Part shown: positions 8,732-16,293 of the stretch, piece by piece | Layout: the number at the start of each line of letters is the position of its first letter | Numbering within the stretch: the stretch's first letter is position 1 | From: an uncultured Flavobacteriales bacterium | GTDB taxonomy: Bacteria > Bacteroidota > Bacteroidia > Flavobacteriales > BACL11 | Direction of reading: 5' to 3' | NCBI GenBank assembly: GCA_949372805.1 | Contig: CASIBH010000021.1 | Coordinates: forward strand, 1-36,186 | Length of the DNA stretch: 36,186 nt | The notes under the pieces: generated by a model | Database searches by the model: none | What the model saw: the letters and a program-made list of their open reading frames with translations, nothing else | Told to the model about the DNA's origin: nothing | Made by a program: the position numbers and the translations under genes

Positions 8732-9702
8732 TATATGAAATAGCTTATTGAAAAAATTGGAATTGCTAAAATGCCAATCATCATAATAATCTTTGCAATT
8801 TGACTTAATTTTATGTAATCTTTTTTAATATTGGCAGAAAGACAAAGAAAAAGAAAAATAAATAGTAATATTTGAATTGAAAAAACATAAAAAATTGAAA
8901 AACTATCTGTTCCCCAGATAACTATTTGATTTATGTCTTCACCAAAACTACTTAAATCAAAAAAAGTTTTATTTACACTATATTGAAAGTATTGCCAAAA
9001 ACTAATAATTAATATAAGTACTGTATTTAAAAATATTATTATTTTTTTTGTTGATTTGACACCAAGTTTTATTGGTAAAGTATTGGCATCAATAGATCTG
9101 TCTCCATTAATATCAATTACATCTTTAATTATTTCTCTTTTAAGATTAGTGATAAATGCAAATAATGAAAAAACAATAATTATTTTTAGTATAATTCCTG
9201 AGGATGGATTTAAATTATAAACCGGTAAAATATCAAAGAAATAAATATTAGTAATACTAAGTGCAATTATTCCACTTACTAGAAGGTTACCTAAAAGAAA
9301 TGTGCTCTTAAGTGATTTTGAGTAAAACCACAGCATTATAATTGTCAAAATAAAAATTAGTGCTAAAGTTATTTTTCCAATAAAGTATGACACATAAACA
9401 ATAATAATTATTGATAATAAATTAAGAATATAATACCAATTTAATGCACTTTTTTTACTTATATTTTTGCCAATGATTAATTTTTTATCATTTACTGAGT
9501 CTGTTTTTACATCATAGATATCATTGATGATATATCCTGCGGCTGTAATTAAAATTGTTGCGCTGACAAATAGAAAATAATTAAAGTTATTTAGAGCAGG
9601 GTTTTGAATGAAAAGATTTATTAATCCTAATTTAAAAATGTACATAGTTACTAGTATTATCAATAAATTTAATGGTCTAATAATTATGATATTTGCAGTC
9701 AT
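8731..9702 (-). CDS. UbiA-superfamily prenyltransferase (geranylgeranylglycerol-phosphate type)
   Basis: Integral membrane prenyltransferase with about eight hydrophobic helices. The first Asp-rich motif is NDIYDVKTDSVND (Asn60, Asp61, Asp64, Asp68) and the second is DVIDINGDRSIDANTLPIKLG, both used for Mg-diphosphate binding. Flavobacterial homologues next to maf and the DUF2520 gene are commonly named geranylgeranylglycerol-phosphate geranylgeranyltransferase. The true acceptor and prenyl donor are not established by the sequence, so I keep the call at superfamily level. It is 323 residues. ATG 9702 overlaps the stop of the DUF2520 gene, and its own stop overlaps the maf ATG, a tightly coupled trio. 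This window has a second UbiA protein at 24829-25677 with a different motif set. Confidence 0.85.
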   Translation of the reverse strand: MTANIIIIRPLNLLIILVTMYIFKLGLINLFIQNPALNNFNYFLFVSATILITAAGYIINDIYDVKTDSVNDKKLIIGKNISKKSALNWYYILNLLSIIIIVYVSYFIGKITLALIFILTIIMLWFYSKSLKSTFLLGNLLVSGIIALSITNIYFFDILPVYNLNPSSGIILKIIIVFSLFAFITNLKREIIKDVIDINGDRSIDANTLPIKLGVKSTKKIIIFLNTVLILIISFWQYFQYSVNKTFFDLSSFGEDINQIVIWGTDSFSIFYVFSIQILLFIFLFLCLSANIKKDYIKLSQIAKIIMMIGILAIPIFSISYFI

Positions 9703-10456
9703 TATTCTTCTAAATTCATAATATCTTTACTAATTAACTGATAGATTTTTTTGTGATCAGAGTTTTGAATTAATTTAAGGTGATTCTGAATAGTTTGAAC
9801 ATCTTTTCTCTTTGCAGGACCAGTTAATAATTGATTTGGATCTCCCTCGCTTATTTTTTTCATTGTTTGCTTAATAAGAGGTTGTATTAATGAAAAATCT
9901 AAATTGTTAATTTCCATAATTTCTTTGGCAATACCAATCATTCTATTGCTAAAGTTACATGCATAAACTGCAGCTAAATGAATTTTTTTTCTTTGTTCAG
10001 ATTTATTTTAATAACATTTGAAGAAAGAGAGTGTGCTAACTTTATAATAGTTTTTTCAAATTCTTTATTGCTACATTCTATAAGAAAGGGAGTTTCACTT
10101 AGGTCAATATTTATTTTTTTATTAAATGTTTGAATAGGGTAGAGTGATCCAAAATTCTTCACTTTTGTGCCAAAAACATTAAGATCTTTAAAGCCACTAG
10201 TATGAACAATATTTTCGAAATGATGTAATTTTAAGACATCTTCAATAATATCATCTTTAATTGATAAGATAATAATATCAGCTGTCTTAATTTTAGATAA
10301 ATCATTTGTAGCATTAGCATTTACTTTATCTGCAAGTATTTTTGCATTTACTAATGATTTGCTAAAAATTTGAATAATTTGGTAATTATTTTTTCCTAAA
10401 TTAATGGCTAAATTAGTCGCAATATTACCAGCTCCAATAAAAATAATTTTCTTCAT
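9702..10456 (-). pseudogene. Rossmann-like DUF2520 protein, one frameshift
   Basis: The N-terminal part (10456 to about 10003) begins MKKIIFIGAGNIATNLA, a GxGxxxxxL dinucleotide-binding loop like those of pyrroline-5-carboxylate reductases, and includes GSLYPIQTFNK. The C-terminal part, in another frame, contains SEQRKKIHLAAVYACNFSNR then MIGIAKEIMEINN and ends at 9702 with SKDIMNLEE. SEQRKKIHLAAVYACNF is the conserved DUF2520 helix. Adding one T around 10001 (reading AATTCTGAACAA) makes the frame continuous, for about 251 residues. An in-frame ATG 8 codons upstream (10480) is less likely because the -7 box would lie inside it. The reaction of this NAD(P)-binding family is unknown. It heads the operon with ubiA, maf, wza, wzc and nhaC. 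Sequencing error is likely but not proven. Confidence 0.82.
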
Positions 10457-10477
10457 TTTATTAAAATGATTGTTATA

Positions 10478-10485
10478 CAAATTTA
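10478..10485 (-). promoter_or_regulatory. -7 box TAAATTTG for the DUF2520-to-nhaC operon
   Basis: Exact TAnnTTTG match on the minus strand, 21 bases before the ATG at 10456. It lies 12 bases from the plus-strand box for ccsBA, so RNA polymerase binding to the two should be mutually exclusive. Confidence 0.5.
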
Positions 10486-10497
10486 CTAAACAAATTG

Positions 10498-10505
10498 TAA
10501 ATTTG
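10498..10505 (+). promoter_or_regulatory. -7 box TAAATTTG for ccsBA
   Basis: Exact TAnnTTTG match 16 bases before ATG 10522, leaving a leader of roughly 10 bases. A TTG at 10470-10472 is 25 bases upstream, slightly beyond the usual 17-23. Confidence 0.5.
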
Positions 10506-10521
10506 CACTTTAATTTTTCCT

Positions 10522-13500
10522 ATGATAAAACGTTTCTTTTTATTTTTACTATCTGTAAAATTAGCTACTGCACTTATTTTATTATTTGCTGCCGTAATTG
10601 GTTATGCGACATTTATTGAAAATGATTTTGGAAGAGATACTGCTAAAGCTCTAATATTTACAAAATGGTGGTTTGAATTAATTTTATTTATGCTAACAGT
10701 TAATTTAATCTATAATCTTAGGAGATATAATCTATTTAGAAAAGAAAAGTTAGCTGTACTTATGTTTCATTTAGCATTTATTGTTATATTGATAGGTTCT
10801 GGTGTCACGAGGTATTATGGCTTTGAAGGAATGATGCATATTAGAGAAAATGAACAATCAAATCTTATTATTTCAGATGATGTTTTCCTGCAAATAAAAG
10901 TCGATAATAGAAACTTGCAATATGAAAGAGATAAAAAGTTATTTCTTTCGGCAATTTCAAATAATAATTTCTCAATTCCTGTTAATTTTTTAAAGAATGA
11001 TATTACTATTTCATACAAAGATTTCTTTCCTAATGTTAGGGATACTTTTTTAAACTCTGTAGAAGGTACCCAAACACTTCATCTTGTAGTTCCAGGAGAT
11101 AATGGGATGCAATCTGAATATTTGAAGAAAAATGAACAAAGAAGAATTGATAAGTATATTTTTACATTTGATAATCCTAAAAATGGTGCTGTAAATTTCT
11201 TTTTTGAAGATAGTGTTTTATTCTGTAATGCTCCATTTGATATTCAATCTATGAAGATGAGTGACAGGTCTACTGGAGAGTTTTTAGCAAATAAAAAATT
11301 TATTTTAGAAAGGAAAACTCTATATTCTCTGGAGAGCCTTAATCTAGTTTTAAAAGATATCATGGATAGTGGTGCTAATCAACTTTATAGTACTTCAGAT
11401 GTCATGAAAGATGGTGGAGATAATGCTCTAGTATTAGATGTTAAATGCAATGGAGAATCAAAAGAAGTACGTTTAAAAGGAGGCAAGGGGTTTATCCCCA
11501 ATAGTGAGAAATTTACTTTGGGTGGTCTTTACTTTGATCTATCTTATGGATCAAAGGCATATCAAACTCCATTTGTTATTCAATTAAGAGATTTTCAACT
11601 AGAACGTTATCCAGGCTCACAAAGTCCTGCATCATTTGCTGCAGAGGTAACTGTTGTGGATAAAAACTTTAATCAAGATTCCAGAATATATATGAACAAT
11701 GTATTAGATTATAGAGGTTACAGGTTTTTTCAATCTTCTTATGATCAAGATGAAAAAGGAACGATACTTTCTGTTAACCATGATAGATGGGGGACATATA
11801 TTAGCTATTTAGGCTATTTTTTATTATCCCTTGGTATGATATTAGTGTTCTTCAGCGATAAAACAAGATTTTCTTTTTTAAGTAGAAAGTTAAACAAACT
11901 TAAGAAAAAGTTGATTCTCACATTATTAATTTTATTTTCATCTCTAAATTATTTAAGTGCAGAAAATTTAGATAGTTTGATTAATTCTAATGAGATCTCT
12001 TCAAAACATATAAAAGTATTTGAAACTTTATTAGTTCAGGATAATGGAGGAAGAGTTAAACCTGTTAACACTCTTTTCTCTGAATATTTACGAAAAATAT
12101 CCAGAAAGAACATAATTGTAGATCAATCTGCTTCCCAAGTTATTTTAGGAATGATGAATAATCCTATAATTTGGAGTAAAGTTCCAATGATTAAGATAAG
12201 TCATGATAAGTTAAAGCAGTTTCTTAATACAAAAGAAAGTAGAGTTCCATTTAAAATATTTTTTGATCAAGAAGGAAATTATGTTTTAAAAGAAGAAGTA
12301 GAAATTGCATACTCAAAAAAACCAATTGATAGGGGTAAGTATGAAAAAGACATTATTACTGTTGATGAAAGAGTAAATATTTGTTTTACAATTTACAATG
12401 GTGGTATTTTAAGATTTTTCCCTCTTCCAAATGATTCTAATAGTACTTGGTTTTCGTCAGCTAATAGTCAAGTTTTTTCATCAAATGATTCACTTTTTGT
12501 ATCTAATATAATGAAGATGTATTTTACTTCATTAAATAGTGCAATTAATGATTCTGATTGGGCCACTTGTGATAGTGTTGTTTCCTATATTTCAAAATTT
12601 CAAAATAGATATGGCTATGATGTTATGCCAGATGGTTATAAAATTGACCTGGAAGTTTTATATAATAAAGTGAATATTTTTTCTAATCTATTTATGTTTT
12701 ATTTCATAATTGGTTTAGTCTTTCTCATATTGCTTTTGTATCAAATTTTTAACTCCAATGTTATTGTCGAGAAAATAATTCTAATAGTTAAATGGTTTAT
12801 TTTTCTCGGTTTTCTCTCACAAACTTTGGGACTGGTTTCGAGGTGGATTATTTCTGGTCATGCCCCTTGGAGTAATGGATACGAGTCTATGATTTATATT
12901 GCATGGGCAACAATGCTTTCTGGAGTTATTTTCAGCAGAAGATCATATATGACTTTAGCTGCAACCTCTATTGTTGCTTCCTTATTATTAATGGTAGCAC
13001 ATTTGAACTGGCTTGATCCTGAAATTACAAATTTAGTTCCCGTGTTAAATTCATATTGGTTGATGATTCATGTAGCTATCATAACTGCTAGCTATGGATT
13101 TCTTGCTCTTAGTGCTATTTTAGGCTTATTTTCTTTGTGGTTAATAATTTTTACAACTCAAAATAAAAAGAAAAGAATTTCAGATATTTTGAGTGAGCTA
13201 ACATTAATAAATGAAAGATCAATTACTATTGGATTGTTTATGCTGACAATTGGAACTTTTTTAGGTGGAGTATGGGCAAATGAATCTTGGGGTAGATATT
13301 GGGGATGGGACCCAAAAGAAACATGGGCTTTAGTTAGTGTCTTAGTTTATGTATTTATTTTACATATGAGGCTTATACCTGCTCTAGCTGGATTTTATAT
13401 TTTTAATTTAGCATCTCTTATTGGAATTTGGTCGATTATTATGACATATTTTGGAGTAAATTATTACCTGTCTGGATTACATTCCTATGCAGCTGGTGAC

Positions 13501-13596
13501 CCAATGCCAATTCCTTCATTTGTTTACTACTTAATAGCCATAACATTTCTAAGTGCTATATTAGCTAAATTTAAATTTAATAAATTCTACAAATGA
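10522..13596 (+). CDS. ccsBA: cytochrome c biogenesis protein CcsBA (ResB-CcsA fusion)
   Basis: System II cytochrome c synthase: it carries heme across the inner membrane and attaches it to apocytochrome CXXCH motifs. It is 1024 residues. The N-terminal third is ResB/CcsB-like, with helices near 5-25 and 45-60 and a large periplasmic domain (residues 110-430) followed by a helix near 430-445. A second periplasmic stretch reaches to about 700. The C-terminal part is CcsA/ResC, with SGHAPWSNGYESMIYIAW and the heme-handling tryptophan-rich WWD motif WGRYWGWDPKETWALV (923-938). Conserved membrane histidines are visible, e.g. in WLMIHVAIITASYGF and SGLHSYAAGD. The fusion is the usual form in Bacteroidota. 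The stop overlaps the bshB1 ATG by 4 bases (ATGA). Confidence 0.94.
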   Translation: MIKRFFLFLLSVKLATALILLFAAVIGYATFIENDFGRDTAKALIFTKWWFELILFMLTVNLIYNLRRYNLFRKEKLAVLMFHLAFIVILIGSGVTRYYGFEGMMHIRENEQSNLIISDDVFLQIKVDNRNLQYERDKKLFLSAISNNNFSIPVNFLKNDITISYKDFFPNVRDTFLNSVEGTQTLHLVVPGDNGMQSEYLKKNEQRRIDKYIFTFDNPKNGAVNFFFEDSVLFCNAPFDIQSMKMSDRSTGEFLANKKFILERKTLYSLESLNLVLKDIMDSGANQLYSTSDVMKDGGDNALVLDVKCNGESKEVRLKGGKGFIPNSEKFTLGGLYFDLSYGSKAYQTPFVIQLRDFQLERYPGSQSPASFAAEVTVVDKNFNQDSRIYMNNVLDYRGYRFFQSSYDQDEKGTILSVNHDRWGTYISYLGYFLLSLGMILVFFSDKTRFSFLSRKLNKLKKKLILTLLILFSSLNYLSAENLDSLINSNEISSKHIKVFETLLVQDNGGRVKPVNTLFSEYLRKISRKNIIVDQSASQVILGMMNNPIIWSKVPMIKISHDKLKQFLNTKESRVPFKIFFDQEGNYVLKEEVEIAYSKKPIDRGKYEKDIITVDERVNICFTIYNGGILRFFPLPNDSNSTWFSSANSQVFSSNDSLFVSNIMKMYFTSLNSAINDSDWATCDSVVSYISKFQNRYGYDVMPDGYKIDLEVLYNKVNIFSNLFMFYFIIGLVFLILLLYQIFNSNVIVEKIILIVKWFIFLGFLSQTLGLVSRWIISGHAPWSNGYESMIYIAWATMLSGVIFSRRSYMTLAATSIVASLLLMVAHLNWLDPEITNLVPVLNSYWLMIHVAIITASYGFLALSAILGLFSLWLIIFTTQNKKKRISDILSELTLINERSITIGLFMLTIGTFLGGVWANESWGRYWGWDPKETWALVSVLVYVFILHMRLIPALAGFYIFNLASLIGIWSIIMTYFGVNYYLSGLHSYAAGDPMPIPSFVYYLIAITFLSAILAKFKFNKFYK

Positions 13597-14294
13597 AACT
13601 AGATATTTTAGTTTTTGCAGCTCATCCCGATGATATTGAACTTAGCTGCTCAGGAACCATAATTAAACACATTAGAAATGGCTTTAAGGTTGGTATAATT
13701 GATTTAACCCAAGGTGAGTTAGGTACAAGAGGAGATGCTGAAACAAGATCTGCAGAAGCATTAGAGGCCTCTAAAATTATGGGAGTTCATCTTAGAGAAA
13801 ATCTAAAGTTTGACGATGGTTTTTTTGCTAATGATAAAAATCATCAGTTATGTATGATAAAAAAAATCAGAGAATATCAGCCTGAAATTATCATTACAAA
13901 TGCTCCTTCTGACAGACATCCTGACCATGCAAGAGCATCTGAATTAACAATTGATTCTGCATTTCTTTCTGGACTTGAAAAAATTAACACAAATCAGCCA
14001 ATTTGGAGACCAAACTTTATTTATCACTATATTCAGTTTAATAGCCTTGAGCCAAATATTTTTGTAGATATAAGTGATAGCTTTGAAGATAAATTAAATG
14101 CAGTTAAAGCTTATAAAAGTCAATTTTATGACCCCAAATCAAATGAATCTCAAACTGTTATTTCTTCTAAAGATTTTTTAGATAGTATTGAGTATAGAGC
14201 AAAAGACTTAGGTCGTCAAGCCTTCTGTAAGTATGCTGAAGGTTTTATTAGTCATCAAATTCCAAAAGTTAATTTACTTACCGATATAAAATAA
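13593..14294 (+). CDS. bshB1: bacillithiol biosynthesis deacetylase BshB1
   Basis: Zn-dependent PIG-L/LmbE-family hydrolase that deacetylates GlcNAc-malate to GlcN-malate, the second step of bacillithiol synthesis. It is 233 residues. Metal-binding motifs are AAHPDDIE (His11, Asp13, Asp14) and HPDHARAS (His109, His112). LTQGELGTRGDAETR matches the BshB1 subgroup and distinguishes it from general LmbE proteins. It overlaps the ccsBA stop (ATGA), so the thiol enzyme is translationally coupled to cytochrome c assembly. The transcript ends at the hairpin at 14298-14324. BshA and BshC are not in the window. Confidence 0.93.
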   Translation: MKLDILVFAAHPDDIELSCSGTIIKHIRNGFKVGIIDLTQGELGTRGDAETRSAEALEASKIMGVHLRENLKFDDGFFANDKNHQLCMIKKIREYQPEIIITNAPSDRHPDHARASELTIDSAFLSGLEKINTNQPIWRPNFIYHYIQFNSLEPNIFVDISDSFEDKLNAVKAYKSQFYDPKSNESQTVISSKDFLDSIEYRAKDLGRQAFCKYAEGFISHQIPKVNLLTDIK

Positions 14295-14297
14295 AAA

Positions 14298-14324
14298 AGC
14301 CGAACATATTATGCTCGGCTTTTC
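14298..14324. terminator. intrinsic terminator between convergent bshB1 and T9SS gene
   Basis: A 10-base stem (AGCCGAACAT / ATGCTCGGCT, one mismatch) with an ATT loop, followed by TTTT on the plus strand and preceded by AAAAAA, so it can work on both strands. It is one of only two GC-rich hairpins I see at gene ends in the window. Confidence 0.85.
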
Positions 14325-14339
14325 TTTGTTTACAATTAA

Positions 14340-16256
14340 TTATTTGGATATAATTAATTTTATTGATTTACTTTCATTTATTGATTCTGAATTAATAAAA
14401 TAAATTCCGTTCTTAAGATTTGATACATCAAGGTTTATGTTATTATTGCCCGATACTACATGGATGTTAACTTCACTTACAATTTTTCCTATAATATTTG
14501 TTAGTCTTAAAATTATATTTTTATTAACTGAAGAATATAAGTTTACATTTGTAAAGCTTGCTGTAGGGTTAGGATATATTGAAATAGTATTTAAACTTGA
14601 AATTTCAGAAATATTTGTTGAAGTATTACTTAATTCAGTAGTGTCTATTTCAAGATAAATTATTTCATTAATATCAATTATATCTTCATCTCCTCTAACT
14701 GCAAGTCCTGGCTCAAAATCTTTCTGATAAATTAATCTAATTTTATCATCAACATTTCTATCTATAGTTGCAAAGACACATTCTTGTGCTCCAGACCATG
14801 CATTGTGAGGTGTGACATCTGTAGGGGCGCTCCAGTTTACACCACCATCCATACTTTTAATAACATTTACATGTCTAAAGTTTTGAGAGCCATTATCGAT
14901 ATTTTCCATTAACTCAGAGTATGATACAAATATATTTCCATTTGCATCTATACCAGCATTAGGCATACAAGTTAATGACATGTAATAGGTTGGGTAATCA
15001 ACATAGTTTAAAAGATTATCTCCGTCTGTATCTTGTGCGCTTGCAATCATTTGACCTAAATTGGAAAACCATAGTGAAGGAGAAGAAATTGGATTACTAG
15101 CATAATCATCAGCTCCCATATTTTCATTCCAGTACATTAAACCGTTTGTAGAGGCAAAGTATGATGTGTTTCCGTCCGTTAAATCAGCATCTAGTAAAAG
15201 CATATTTCCATAGAAAACATGTGCCATATTATTATCATCTAATAAAAGTGCTCCTGTACCATCAGTAGAATAAAGACTGTCCATTAGACCGTCATTATCA
15301 AGATCTATACCTGCATCTGGAGCATACTTATCAACTGGAAAATCAAGAAATGATGTTGCATTCCAAGTATTTCCATTATCAGTAGACTTTATAATAGCTG
15401 AGTCATCTAAGCCACCAAAGTAAGCAACAACAACAGTTTCACCATTGCTAGCAATTGCATAACTATCACCAGAAAACCCTAAATATTTAGTTGAATCTAA
15501 TGTTGGTAACTGTAGATCTTTAATGTCCCATGTTGAGCCACCATCTTGAGATCTGTAATAAACTAGAGCTCCATCAAGCCCGTTGTATATTGTTCCACCA
15601 AGTGCTGTGTTGGCAATAACACCTACCATATGAATTGTTTGTTGATTTGCTCCTCCAATAACGGCTCTATTCCATATTATGTCTCTGTATAGACCATTAC
15701 TATCTATAGAAGATACAATATCTTCATTCCAAGATCCACTACCGATAGAAGTTCGATGAGTCATAAGTAAATATCCATTATCTGTGTTGTGCGTAATAGC
15801 AATTTCTTTTCCAGAACCTGTTGCAAGAATTGAAGGCCAACCACCTCTTGAAGATTCTAATCTTGCATTTGGATATGAATCCCATGTAGATCCATCATAA
15901 AAATTATAGCCTGTTCCTCTATCAGAATAGGAAGTAGAAAATTGAGCACTCATTGTCCAAGCTGCAGATATGGTTCCGTCTGCATGTCTAATTAATCTAT
16001 TATCAACACAAGCATTAGATTGAAGGTCATAAGTTGTTGAGCCAAGCATTTCTTCATTACTAGAAACTGTCTTTAAAGCAATTGTGTTCGGATTGGGGTT
16101 AACCATTAAATGAGACAAAGATTCACTTCCGCTCATTATTACTTTATCATTTATTTTTGCTTGATTATTACCATTTTTTAATTTATATGGAGAAATTTGA
16201 GCAATAATAATAGTTGAAAATAATAAAGAAACTAGTGTGGTAAAAGTTTTTTTCAT
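14340..16256 (-). CDS. secreted BNR/Asp-box repeat protein with T9SS sorting domain
   Basis: 638 residues. The signal peptide is residues 1-20 (MKKTFTTLVSLLFSTIIIAQ). The body has at least three Asp-box (BNR) motifs, S-x-D-G-G/N-x-T/N-W: SQDGGSTWDIK, STDNGNTWNAT and SMDGGVNWSAP. These mark sialidase-like beta-propellers. Two Asp-rich calcium-type loops follow the pattern DxDxDG (DLDNDGLMDS, DTDGDNLLNY). The last ~80 residues (IYPNPTASFTNVNL to the terminal KSIKLIISK) are a type A T9SS C-terminal domain, so the protein should be exported across the outer membrane and released or anchored. I see no convincing catalytic set of a sialidase (no FRIP motif), so a substrate cannot be named. It lies 37 bases after copA, with no box matching TAnnTTTG. 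Confidence 0.85.
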   Translation of the reverse strand: MKKTFTTLVSLLFSTIIIAQISPYKLKNGNNQAKINDKVIMSGSESLSHLMVNPNPNTIALKTVSSNEEMLGSTTYDLQSNACVDNRLIRHADGTISAAWTMSAQFSTSYSDRGTGYNFYDGSTWDSYPNARLESSRGGWPSILATGSGKEIAITHNTDNGYLLMTHRTSIGSGSWNEDIVSSIDSNGLYRDIIWNRAVIGGANQQTIHMVGVIANTALGGTIYNGLDGALVYYRSQDGGSTWDIKDLQLPTLDSTKYLGFSGDSYAIASNGETVVVAYFGGLDDSAIIKSTDNGNTWNATSFLDFPVDKYAPDAGIDLDNDGLMDSLYSTDGTGALLLDDNNMAHVFYGNMLLLDADLTDGNTSYFASTNGLMYWNENMGADDYASNPISSPSLWFSNLGQMIASAQDTDGDNLLNYVDYPTYYMSLTCMPNAGIDANGNIFVSYSELMENIDNGSQNFRHVNVIKSMDGGVNWSAPTDVTPHNAWSGAQECVFATIDRNVDDKIRLIYQKDFEPGLAVRGDEDIIDINEIIYLEIDTTELSNTSTNISEISSLNTISIYPNPTASFTNVNLYSSVNKNIILRLTNIIGKIVSEVNIHVVSGNNNINLDVSNLKNGIYFINSESINESKSIKLIISK

Positions 16257-16293
16257 AATTTTTGTTTTTGTTAAAGATTCTATTGTAATAATA

